In this document: piece after piece, positions 43,611 through 51,869 of the stretch
Position numbering within the stretch: position 1 is the stretch's first letter
Layout of the letters: each line of letters begins with the position of its first letter
Source of the DNA: Rhizobium sp. S152
GTDB taxonomy: Bacteria > Pseudomonadota > Alphaproteobacteria > Rhizobiales > Rhizobiaceae
DNA length: 64,000 bases
Direction: 5' to 3'
Assembly (NCBI RefSeq): GCF_030380735.1
Contig: NZ_JAUDRZ010000030.1
Location: forward strand, 124,001-188,000
The notes under the pieces: model-generated
Told to the model about the DNA's origin: nothing
Databases searched by the model: none
Seen by the model: only the letters and a program-made list of their open reading frames with translations
Program-made: the position numbers and the translations under genes

Positions 43611-44197
43611 GGCTTGAGCTCCGCATATCCAGGGAATTTCTTCTCGAAGTCACGAATCCAACCGATCAGCTCGGAATGCTCGGCTTCCCACTGTCCCTTG
43701 AAGCGCAGGTCGAGGTAGCCGAGCGTTGCCGCCAGCGCGAAATGGCCGCCATGCAGCTTCTTGCCGATCTTCGGCAGATGAACGCTCAGGTGGTTGAGGC
43801 CGCTGATGACCTTCTTCCACTGCCGGTCGATCCAAGGCTGGTGGATCTTTTCCTCGTCACGGAAGCGACGCTCGTAGACGATGGCGAGGAGGCAATCGCA
43901 AATGCCGTCGCACAGCGCTTCCAGCACTTCGGCCTCCACGCGCTTGCCGTCCTTCGACGGATAGAGCTGCTTGCCCTTCAGTCGCCCGAAATGGTGCATG
44001 ATCGCGACGCTGTCGAAGATGGAAACGCCGTCATCCGTCAGCACCGTCGGGATTTTGCCCAACGGATTGTTGTCCACGAGGATCGCGGGGCCGGCGTTGG
44101 TGTCGACGCGGATCTCGGTTGCGCCCAGCTCGAGATAGCGAGCGGCCATCCTGACCTTGCTGGAATAGGGGGATGCGGGCGCGCAGAGGATCTTCAT
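43601..44197 (-). CDS. Glutathione S-transferase family protein
   Basis: 198 residues. Thioredoxin-like domain starting ILCAPASPYSSKVRMAARYL, with the glutathione-binding NPLGKIPTVLTDDGVSIFDS, then a helical domain. The N-terminal SPYSSKVR places a serine-type catalytic residue. Overlaps the lysR 3' end by 10 bp on the opposite strand. Confidence 0.9.
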   Translation of the reverse strand: MKILCAPASPYSSKVRMAARYLELGATEIRVDTNAGPAILVDNNPLGKIPTVLTDDGVSIFDSVAIMHHFGRLKGKQLYPSKDGKRVEAEVLEALCDGICDCLLAIVYERRFRDEEKIHQPWIDRQWKKVISGLNHLSVHLPKIGKKLHGGHFALAATLGYLDLRFKGQWEAEHSELIGWIRDFEKKFPGYAELKPQG

Positions 44198-44270
44198 CGT
44201 CGGTCTCTTTCAAAATGCCTGGCAAAATATCTGGAATGCGGCCGGACTATTCCGCGCATAAAAGAGTCGG

Positions 44271-45143
44271 TCAATCCTCTTTCACGGCCTTGTTTTCACC
44301 GCGCAGCCAGAACGCCCGGTGCGAGGCATAACGGTCCTGCGCCATATGGTCCTTCAGCGCCGGCAGCAGCTGATGCAGCTCGTCCTTCAGCGTATAAGGC
44401 GGGTTGACGATGATGAGCCCCGAGCCCGTCAGTCCCGTAACCATTCCGCGGTCGCTGCGCACGGTGAGTTCGGCGCAGAGTGTCTTCGGAATATCGAGCG
44501 CCTGCAGCGCCTCGTGGAATTCCTTGATCGGCGCACCCTTCTTGATCGGATACCACAGGCAATAGGTGCCGCCGGGGAAGCGGCGATAGGCCTTGGCGAG
44601 GCCATCGACCAGCCGCTCATATTCGCCGCCTTCCTCGAAGGGCGGATCGACAAGCACGATGCCGCGCTTCTCCTTCGGCGGCAGATGCGCGCCGAGCGAC
44701 AGCCAGCCGTCGAGCTCGGTGATGCGGGCATGATGATCGCCCTCGAACAGGCGATGCAGTCGCTGATAATCCTCGGGGTGCAACTCCATCGCCGAAAGCC
44801 GGTCCTGCGGCCGGAAGAGCATGCGCGAGAGCTTCGGCGAGCCCGGATAGTAGCGCATGCCGCCTTCGGGGTTGAGCTCGCGGATTGCACTCAGATAGGG
44901 CTCCAGCAATTCGGCCACCTGCGGCGCGAGCTCGGCCTCCATGATCTTGCCGATCCCGTCGCGCCACTCGCCTGTTTTCTGTGCCTCTTCCGAGGACAGG
45001 TCGTAGAGCCCGATGCCCGCATGCGTGTCAAGCACGCGGAAGCCCGCATCCTTCTTCTGCATATAGATGACGAGCCGCGCCAGAACGGCGTGCTTCAGGA
45101 CATCGGCAAAGTTGCCCGCATGATAGATGTGGCGGTAGTTCAT
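44271..45143 (-). CDS. rlmJ: 23S rRNA m6A2030 methyltransferase RlmJ
   Basis: 290 residues from ATG 45143 (MNYRHIYHAGNFADVLKHAV, the RlmJ hallmark). SAM-binding FRVLDTHAGIGLYDL and catalytic motif IVLVDPPFEEGGEY (DPPF). Methylates A2030 of 23S rRNA. The reading frame stays open for another 1.4 kb upstream, but that is antisense to the oxidoreductase. Divergent from the oxidoreductase over 81 bp. Confidence 0.95.
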   Translation of the reverse strand: MNYRHIYHAGNFADVLKHAVLARLVIYMQKKDAGFRVLDTHAGIGLYDLSSEEAQKTGEWRDGIGKIMEAELAPQVAELLEPYLSAIRELNPEGGMRYYPGSPKLSRMLFRPQDRLSAMELHPEDYQRLHRLFEGDHHARITELDGWLSLGAHLPPKEKRGIVLVDPPFEEGGEYERLVDGLAKAYRRFPGGTYCLWYPIKKGAPIKEFHEALQALDIPKTLCAELTVRSDRGMVTGLTGSGLIIVNPPYTLKDELHQLLPALKDHMAQDRYASHRAFWLRGENKAVKED

Positions 45144-45224
45144 TTTCGCTGATGCCTGTATGAATTCGCGTGAGGGCGTCGTTTCCGGCTTTTGGCCGGT
45201 TGCCGGTTGGAATATAGAAACTCC

Positions 45225-47363
45225 ATGAACATTGCGACCCCCATCGAAGCCAAATCCCCGAAGTCTGCGGTCAGGATCGGCCACACCGCCTGTCCGCACG
45301 ACTGTCCCTCCACCTGCGCGCTGGAGGTCGAGGTCACGGATGACGGCCGGATCGGCCGCGTGCGTGGGGCAAACGACCACAGCTACACCTCGGGCGTCAT
45401 CTGCGCCAAGGTCGCCCGCTATGCCGAGCGCCTCTATCATCCTGACCGCCTGATGCACCCCCTGCGCCGCAAGGGCTCCAAAGGGGCAGGGCAGTGGCAG
45501 CAGATCTCTTGGGATGATGCGCTGGATGAGATCGCCGAAGCCTTCGTCAAGGCCGAGGCCAGGGATGGCAGCGAGGCGATCTGGCCTTATTACTATGCCG
45601 GCACCATGGGCTGGGTGCAGCGCGACAGCATCGATCGCCTGCGCCACGCCAAGCGCTACTCCGGCTTCTTCTCGTCGATCTGCACCAACCCGGCCTGGAC
45701 CGGCTTCACCATGGCGACCGGCGTGCTCCGGGGGCCGGATCCGCGCGAGATGGCACGCACCGATTGCGTCGTAATCTGGGGCACCAATGCGGTCGCCACG
45801 CAGGTCAATGTCATGACCCACGCGATCAAGGCGCGCAAGGAACGCGGCGCCAAAATTGTGGTCATCGACATCTATGACAGCCCGACGATGAAGCAGGCCG
45901 ATCTGGCGCTGATCCTCAAGCCCGGCACCGATGCCGCACTTGCCTGCGCCGCCATGCACATAGCCTTCCGCGACGGCTATGCCGACCGCGCCTATATGGC
46001 GAAATATGCCGACGATCCCGCCGGCCTCGAAGCACATCTGAAGCCGAAGACGCCGGAATGGGCTGCCGCCATCACCGGGCTTTCCGTGGACGAGATCGAG
46101 GCCTTCGGCAAGCTCGTCGGCACGACGAAGAAGACTTTCTTCCGCCTCGGCTACGGCTTTACCCGCCAGCGCAACGGCGCGGTCGCCATGCACGCGGCAG
46201 CCTCGGTCGCAACTGTCCTCGGTTCTTGGCAGTACGAAGGCGGTGGCGCTTTCCACTCCAACAGCGATATCTTCCGCATGAACGGCGCGGAACTGACCGG
46301 CAAGTCGATGAAGGATGCGGATATCCGCATGATCGACCAGTCGCAGATCGGCCGCGCCTTGACGGGTGATGCCGTAGCCCTGCGCGATCGCGGCCCGGTC
46401 ACCGCCATGCTGATCCAGAATACCAACCCGGTGAACATCGCGCCCGAACAACGGCTGGTGAAGCGCGGCTTTGCCCGCGACGATCTCTTCGTCGCCGTCC
46501 ACGAGCAATTCATGACTGATACCGCCGAGATGGCCGATATCGTCATCCCCGCCACCATGTTCGTCGAGCATGACGACATCTACCGGGCCGGCGGCCAGAA
46601 CCACATCCTGCTCGGCCCGAAGCTGGTCGAGCCGCCGGAGACGGTGCGCACCAATCTCTTCGTCATCGAGGAGCTGGCCAAGCGCCTCGGCGTCTCCGAC
46701 TGTCCCGGCTTCGGTTTCACCGCGCGCGAGATGATCGACCGCATCCTCACATCAAGCGAGCTTCCCGGCTATGACCACTTCCTCGAGCACAAATGGTTCG
46801 ACCGCCAGCCCGCCTTCGAGGAGGCGCATTTCCTTAACGGCTTCGCTCATCCCGACGGCCGCTTCCATTTCCGGCCCGACTGGCGGAACCAGCCGGCCCC
46901 CAATCGCCCGCCCGAATCCGTCGGCCTGCTCGGTCCCTATCCCGAGCTGCCGCCATTCCCAGATCAGGTCGACGTCATCGAGGTGGCCGACGCCGAACAC
47001 CCGTTCCGCCTGGCGACGTCACCAGCGCGCAACTTTCTGAACTCCAGCTTCGCCGAGACCAAGACCTCGCGGCAGAAGGAGGGGCGGCCGGAGCTGATGA
47101 TCAATCCCGCTGACGCAGAAGCGCGGGGGATCGCACACGGCGACCTCGTTCAGGTCGGCAACGCTAGAGGCGACGTTCGTCTGCACGCCAAGCTGACGAC
47201 CGAGGTCAAGCCGGGCGTGCTGATCGCCGAGGGCCTTTGGCCGAACAAGGCGCATGTGGATGGCGAAGGCATCAACGTTCTGACCGGGGCCGATCCCGTC
47301 GCGCCCTATGGCGGTGCTGCCGTCCACGACAACAAGGTTTGGCTTCGCAAGGATGCGGCATGA
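45225..47363 (+). CDS. Molybdopterin-dependent oxidoreductase
   Basis: 712 residues from ATG 45225. The N-terminal iron-sulfur motif CPHDCPSTC plus GVICAK gives C-x3-C-x3-C-xn-C for a [4Fe-4S] cluster, followed by molybdopterin-binding domains (GTNAVATQVNVM; NTNPVNIAPEQ; C-terminal dinucleotide-binding domain from about residue 595). No Tat signal, so it is cytoplasmic. No partner electron-transfer subunit is nearby. It overlaps the Nudix gene by four bases. The substrate is not evident; thiosulfate-reductase/BisC-like annotations would be guesses. Confidence 0.88.
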   Translation: MNIATPIEAKSPKSAVRIGHTACPHDCPSTCALEVEVTDDGRIGRVRGANDHSYTSGVICAKVARYAERLYHPDRLMHPLRRKGSKGAGQWQQISWDDALDEIAEAFVKAEARDGSEAIWPYYYAGTMGWVQRDSIDRLRHAKRYSGFFSSICTNPAWTGFTMATGVLRGPDPREMARTDCVVIWGTNAVATQVNVMTHAIKARKERGAKIVVIDIYDSPTMKQADLALILKPGTDAALACAAMHIAFRDGYADRAYMAKYADDPAGLEAHLKPKTPEWAAAITGLSVDEIEAFGKLVGTTKKTFFRLGYGFTRQRNGAVAMHAAASVATVLGSWQYEGGGAFHSNSDIFRMNGAELTGKSMKDADIRMIDQSQIGRALTGDAVALRDRGPVTAMLIQNTNPVNIAPEQRLVKRGFARDDLFVAVHEQFMTDTAEMADIVIPATMFVEHDDIYRAGGQNHILLGPKLVEPPETVRTNLFVIEELAKRLGVSDCPGFGFTAREMIDRILTSSELPGYDHFLEHKWFDRQPAFEEAHFLNGFAHPDGRFHFRPDWRNQPAPNRPPESVGLLGPYPELPPFPDQVDVIEVADAEHPFRLATSPARNFLNSSFAETKTSRQKEGRPELMINPADAEARGIAHGDLVQVGNARGDVRLHAKLTTEVKPGVLIAEGLWPNKAHVDGEGINVLTGADPVAPYGGAAVHDNKVWLRKDAA

Positions 47364-47959
47364 CGAAATTTGAAAAGGCGAATGCCGAGATCGTCCACGA
47401 GGAGACGCTCTCGGATGGCTGGACGCGGCTCAGCAACTATGAGGTCGATTACACCAATTCCGACGGCGAAACGCACCGGATACACCGCGAGATCTACCAC
47501 CGCACCGCCGCCGCCACGATCCTGCTGCACGACCCCAAGCGGGACACCGTCGTCCTCGTACGCCAGTTCCGCTTGCCCGTCTATCTCCACGGCGAGCCGG
47601 CCTGGATGCTGGAAACACCCGCCGGCCTGCTCGACGGCGATGAGCCGGAAGCGGCCATCCGCCGCGAAGCCATCGAGGAAACCGGCTTCCGCGTCCGCGA
47701 TGTCCGTTTCCTCTTCAAGGCCTACAGTTCGCCCGGCTCCAACGCCGAGGTTGTCCACTTCTTCGCGGCCTCGATCGATACCGAAGACCGCGTGTCCGAA
47801 GGCGGCGGCTTGGCCGAGGAGCACGAGGACATTGAAGTCGTCGAAATCGCGCTCGACGAGGCAGTTCAGATGATTGCCACCGGCGAGATCATCGACTTCA
47901 AGACGATCATTCTGCTGCAGTGGGCGACGCTGAACAGGGCTGCCTTGAATAAGCCCTGA
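47360..47959 (+). CDS. Nudix hydrolase (NudK/GDP-mannose pyrophosphatase-like)
   Basis: 199 residues from ATG 47360, overlapping the oxidoreductase stop. The Nudix box is GLLDGDEPEAAIRREAIEET followed by GF, with the catalytic REAIEET. VLVRQFRLPVYLHGEPAWMLETPAG before the box is typical of ADP-sugar/GDP-mannose pyrophosphatases. Likely cleans up or recycles nucleotide sugars. Translational coupling to the oxidoreductase hints at a nucleotide-cofactor link, but that is speculation. Confidence 0.9.
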   Translation: MTKFEKANAEIVHEETLSDGWTRLSNYEVDYTNSDGETHRIHREIYHRTAAATILLHDPKRDTVVLVRQFRLPVYLHGEPAWMLETPAGLLDGDEPEAAIRREAIEETGFRVRDVRFLFKAYSSPGSNAEVVHFFAASIDTEDRVSEGGGLAEEHEDIEVVEIALDEAVQMIATGEIIDFKTIILLQWATLNRAALNKP

Positions 47960-48035
47960 GACGTTCATTCGGATGTCATGAATCGGGTCTAACGGCTCCG
48001 GCTTGTCATAATTCCCAAATGCGAGGAGAAGGCCG

Positions 48036-49189
48036 ATGTGGCTCAGCAATTTCACGATCGTTCTGCCCGATGAGGTCGTGAACCACGGCTCGGTCCGGAT
48101 CGAGGATGGCGTCATCGCCGAGATCCGCCCAGAGTTCGTCGCTAATGCCGCGATCGACGGCGAGGGGCGGCTGCTGATGCCCGGTTTCGTCGACCTCCAC
48201 GGAGACATGATCGAGCGCGAGATCGCACCGCGCCCCAACGCCATGATGCCGATCGGCTTTAGTATCCATGAACTCGACAAGAAGCTCGCCGCCCATGGCG
48301 TGACGACCGCCTATGCCGCCGTCTCCTTCGCCACGGAAAGCGTCTATGGCCATGTCCGCTCGCTGGAAACCACCTGCGCCGTCATCGAGGGCGTCAGCCG
48401 CTTCAAGGACAGCCTGCTGATCGATCATCGCGTTCACGCGCGCTACGAGATCACCAATGTCGGCGCGGCTCCCGCTCTCGAAAAGCTGCTCGACGCTGGT
48501 CATGTCGACATGGTCTCGCTGACCGACCATACGCCGGGGCAGGGCCAGTATAACGACATCCGGAGCTATATTCTGAGCATGGCTGAACGCCGTGCCATCT
48601 CCGAGGAAATGGCTGCCGAGATGGTCGCCAAGCGCATCGCCATGCGCGACAATCCCGAGATCGAGACCACGCTTCGCCGCATCGTCGACCTCTCGCTGCG
48701 CTACAAGCTGTCGCTCGCCTCGCATGACGACGACAGCGCCGAGAAGGTAGCTGAGATGCACGAGATGGGCGTCACGATCAGCGAATTCCCGGTAACGCTG
48801 CCGGCAGCCGAAGAAGCACGCCGTCGTGGCTTGTGGACACTGATGGGCGCGCCGAACGCGCTGCGCGGCCAGTCCATGTCGGGCAATCTCAGCGCGCTCG
48901 ATGCCGCGCGCGCCGGTGTCCTCTCCGTCATCGCCGCCGATTATCACCCGGCCGCCTTCGTTCCGGGCATCTTGAAGATTGCCGAGGCCACCAACCTGCC
49001 GACCGCCGTCGCAATGGCAACGAAGAACGCCGCCCGCTCTGCTGGCCTGCTTGACCGCGGTGAAATCGCCATCGGCCAGCGGTCGTGGTAGAGGCCGGCG
49101 ATATCCACCGCATCCGCGCCACCTTCCGCGGCGGCCGCTTCGTCTACAGCGACGGCACGCTGCACCAGCCGCGGGCGATCGCGGCGTAA
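48036..49189 (+). pseudogene. phnM: phnM with a frameshift near the 3' end
   Basis: Amidohydrolase of the C-P lyase pathway (alpha-D-ribose 1-methylphosphonate 5-triphosphate diphosphatase). Frame one runs 48036-49091 (351 residues) with all expected metal-site motifs, such as GFVDLHGDMIE, LTDHTPGQGQYND, LASHDDDS and VIAADYHPA. It then ends IAIGQRSW-stop. In the other frame from 49082 the sequence continues VVEAGDIHRIRATFRGG to a stop at 49187-49189, as a normal PhnM C-terminus would. A loss of 1 (or 10) bases at about 49080 explains both. No other phn gene is nearby. The truncated protein keeps the catalytic core. Confidence 0.8.
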
Positions 49190-49203
49190 CGATCAAGGTC
49201 AAT

Positions 49204-49605
49204 TCAGCGAAGCAGCGGAACACCTTGGTGGGCCGCTGCTCCCATCAACTTCTCGTCCACGGTGGCAAGCGACAGCGTCAAGTCGATAGCAAGCGCCAAA
49301 TAGGCTGCATCATAGGCGGTCAGCTGATGGTGTTCCGCCAGATCGAACACGGCCACACTATCGGCAATAGTTCGGGTGACGAGAGGAAGCTGAGTAAGAC
49401 GCGATAGAGAAAGTCTTGCCTCGTCGCGTGACAATCGTCTGCGGCGACATGAGGTGACCAATACGTTGCGCATTTCATGTCAAAATAGGGCTGGCACGTA
49501 GGCACCCTCATGTGCCACACGCCTCAAGATATCATCGGCAGCCGGGTTGGCTTCATCCGGAAGAAACCAGGCAAGCGCAAGCGACGCATCGACCACAAAT
49601 GTCAT
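49204..49605 (-). pseudogene. VapC-type PIN toxin interrupted by TGA
   Basis: One continuous frame of 134 codons from ATG 49605 has all PIN-domain landmarks: VVDAS (Asp6), the Glu of HEMRNVL (Glu44), YDAAYLALA and LATVDEKL. Codon 42 (49480-49482) is TGA where this family usually has Trp (VPALF-W-HE). Translation would give 41 residues, a non-toxic fragment. A downstream ATG at codon 45 (49473) could make an 89-residue C-terminal piece. The antitoxin upstream is intact and overlaps by one base. Confidence 0.82.
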
Positions 49606-49838
49606 CAGCGCCGTCCGATTTGCTTCCATTCGGCTATTTCGGCCTCCGTTACCGGTTTGCGACCGGCACGCTCGCGAATGATGGCGTCGACAAGCTCCTG
49701 GTTTTGACGCGGCGCGCTGACTGCCGCCAACCTCGCCACCGGCAAACCATCGCGCAGGATAACGACCTCCTCGCCGGCTTCTACCTTGGCAAGGAGTTCG
49801 GGGAGGCTCGCTTCGTCAATATTAACGGTAACAGTCAT
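49605..49838 (-). CDS. Phd/YefM-type antitoxin
   Basis: 77 residues from ATG 49838 (MTVTVNIDEASLPELLAKVE). EAGEEVVILRDGLPVARLAAV is the Phd/VapB-like DNA-binding/dimerisation fold, and the C-terminal RKPVTEAEIAEWKQIGRR would wrap the toxin. Its stop overlaps the vapC ATG by one base. It appears functional while its toxin is broken. Confidence 0.85.
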   Translation of the reverse strand: MTVTVNIDEASLPELLAKVEAGEEVVILRDGLPVARLAAVSAPRQNQELVDAIIRERAGRKPVTEAEIAEWKQIGRR

Positions 49839-49898
49839 GGCGTCGCCCCGTGGGCCACGCACATGATGATCCGCATCATCTCGCCGGTCAATCTCCGG

Positions 49899-50558
49899 TC
49901 AGGCAGAGATAATAGAACCCGTTGCGGTGGTATCGGACACTTCGGCGGTTCTGACAGCCTTGCCATCCTTCATCGCCACCTTGCCTTCGGCAAACAGCCT
50001 GAGCGCCTGCGGATAGATCCGGTGCTCGACGGTCAGCACGCGGGCCGCCAGGTCATCGGCCGTGTCGTCCGAGAGAACTGGCACCGCCGCCTGGCCGATG
50101 ATCGGACCTTCGTCCATGCCCTCGGTGACGAAATGCACGGTGCAGCCCGCCACCCTGACGCCGGCATCGATCGCCCGCTGGTGCGTGTGCAGTCCGGGGA
50201 AGAGCGGCAGCAGGGAAGGGTGGATGTTGATCATCTTCCCCTCGTAGCGCTGGATGAACGTCCCGCTCAAGAGCCGCATGTACCCTGCAAGGCAGAGAAT
50301 ATCAGGCGACAGCGCGTCAAGCGCCGCGAAGATCGCTTCCTCATGCGCTTCCTTGCTGGCGTAATCCTTGCGCGGAAAGGCAAAGGTCCCGATGCCCTCG
50401 GCAGCTGCCTTGGCGAGCCCGCCGGCATCAGCCTTGTCGGAGATCACGCCGACGATCTCGGCCGGGAAATCCTTAGCTTTAGCGGCGGCGACCAGCGCCA
50501 TCATGTTGGAGCCGCCGCCGGAAATGAAGACGACGGCGCGTTTGCGCGAAGACGTCAT
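49899..50558 (-). CDS. purN: Phosphoribosylglycinamide formyltransferase
   Basis: 219 residues; transfers formyl from 10-formyl-THF to GAR, third step of purine synthesis. VFISGGGSNMMALV at the N-terminus, NIHPSLLPLFPGLHTH with the catalytic histidine, and EGMDEGPIIGQAAV with the aspartate. Start overlaps the purM stop (ATGA). Confidence 0.97.
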   Translation of the reverse strand: MTSSRKRAVVFISGGGSNMMALVAAAKAKDFPAEIVGVISDKADAGGLAKAAAEGIGTFAFPRKDYASKEAHEEAIFAALDALSPDILCLAGYMRLLSGTFIQRYEGKMINIHPSLLPLFPGLHTHQRAIDAGVRVAGCTVHFVTEGMDEGPIIGQAAVPVLSDDTADDLAARVLTVEHRIYPQALRLFAEGKVAMKDGKAVRTAEVSDTTATGSIISA

Positions 50559-51628
50559 ATGGCGAGCGTGCCCTTGTAGAGCGTGCCATGGGCGCCTTCG
50601 GCACGCGCGATCATCCGACCGAGCCGCACGACGCTCTCGCCCTGTGCTTCCAGCGCCGCGATGACGGTGTCGGCGTTTTCAGCGGAGACGACGGCAATCA
50701 TGCCGACGCCACAGTTGAACGTGCGCAACATCTCGTTCGCTTCCACGCCGCCGGTCTTAGACAGCCAGGAAAACACGGCCGGAACCTTGACGGCGGCAAG
50801 ATCGATTTCGGCGGCCAGATGCTTCGGCAGCACGCGCGGAATGTTCTCGGGGAAGCCGCCGCCGGTGATGTGCGCCAGCGCCTTGATCGCCCCGGTCTCG
50901 CGGATGACGCTGAGCAGCTGCTTCACATAGATGCGGGTCGGCGTCAGCAGGGCTTCGCCAAGCGTCTTGCCATCAGCAAACGGTGCCGGCTCGCTCCAGT
51001 CGAGGCCGGAGATGCCGACGATCTTGCGCACCAGCGAGAAGCCGTTGGAATGAACGCCGGAGGAGGCGAGGCCGAGGATGACGTCACCTTCGCCGATGTC
51101 GCCAGACGGCAGCAGCTTGCCGCGCTCGGCGGCACCGACGGCGAAGCCGGCGAGATCATAGTCGCCGGAGGAGTACATGCCCGGCATCTCGGCGGTCTCG
51201 CCGCCGATCAGCGCGCAGCCCGCGTCGCGGCAGCCGGCGGCGATGCCTTCGACGATCTTGGCACCCTGATCCGGATCGAGCTTGCCGGTCGCGAAATAAT
51301 CGAGGAAGAACAGCGGCTCGGCGCCCTGCACAACGAGATCGTTCACGCACATGGCAACGAGGTCGATGCCGACGGTGTCATGATAGTCCGCGTCGATCGC
51401 GATCTTCAGCTTGGTGCCGACGCCGTCATTGGCTGCGACCAGAACCGGATCAGTGAAGCCTGCGGCCTTAAGGTCGAACAGCCCGCCGAAACCGCCGATT
51501 TCGCCGTCGGCGCCAGGGCGGCGGGTCGAGCGAACGGCCGGCTTGATCTTCTCCACGAGAAGGTTGCCCGCGTCGATATCCACGCCTGCATCGCTATAGG
51601 TGAGACCGTTTTTTCCGGACTGGCTCAT
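50555..51628 (-). CDS. purM: Phosphoribosylformylglycinamidine cyclo-ligase
   Basis: 357 residues from ATG 51628 (MSQSGKNGLTYSDAGVDID), with GGAGAG upstream. AIR synthetase motifs: GGFGGLFDL, VGTKLKIA, MCVNDLVVQGAEPLFFLDYF and ALIGGETAEMPGMY. It is followed by purN with a four-base overlap. Divergent from perM over 241 bp that holds an inverted repeat. Confidence 0.97.
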   Translation of the reverse strand: MSQSGKNGLTYSDAGVDIDAGNLLVEKIKPAVRSTRRPGADGEIGGFGGLFDLKAAGFTDPVLVAANDGVGTKLKIAIDADYHDTVGIDLVAMCVNDLVVQGAEPLFFLDYFATGKLDPDQGAKIVEGIAAGCRDAGCALIGGETAEMPGMYSSGDYDLAGFAVGAAERGKLLPSGDIGEGDVILGLASSGVHSNGFSLVRKIVGISGLDWSEPAPFADGKTLGEALLTPTRIYVKQLLSVIRETGAIKALAHITGGGFPENIPRVLPKHLAAEIDLAAVKVPAVFSWLSKTGGVEANEMLRTFNCGVGMIAVVSAENADTVIAALEAQGESVVRLGRMIARAEGAHGTLYKGTLAI

Positions 51629-51733
51629 ACTGCTCTCCGATGGCTGTCGTCGGGCGGGAAATATCCCCGCGTGATATGCGGGTCGCAATTGCATGACAGG
51701 GGCGTTTATGCAAGGCGTTGCGTGCCAAAAGCC

Positions 51734-51774
51734 CCAATTTCCCGCTCTTTTGAACGGAGCTTCGCGGAAATTGG
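51734..51774. repeat. Inverted repeat in the purM / perM spacer
   Basis: CCAATTTCC (51734-51742) and GGAAATTGG (51766-51774) are perfect 9-bp arms 23 bp apart, extendable by GC with one bulge. Located about 110 bp upstream of purM and about 95 bp upstream of perM. Confidence 0.6.
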
Positions 51775-51869
51775 ACGTCGGGGTTGACCATTCTCGCACC
51801 TGCACCCTATGTGGCTCGCAGGCCGTATCGCTGCGATGCGGCATGGACTGCGATCGATCAGCGGAGAAC

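Noticed and set aside
44271..46604. A 777-codon open frame on the minus strand covering rlmJ and 1.4 kb antisense to the molybdopterin oxidoreductase
   Set aside because: Only the rlmJ part (to ATG 45143) reads as a protein; the rest is low-complexity His/Arg/Ala-rich text typical of antisense frames in GC-rich genes.
47974..48009. Two TGTCAT hexamers upstream of phnM as a possible PHO box
   Set aside because: They are 30 bp apart, not in 11-bp register, and lack intermediate repeats.
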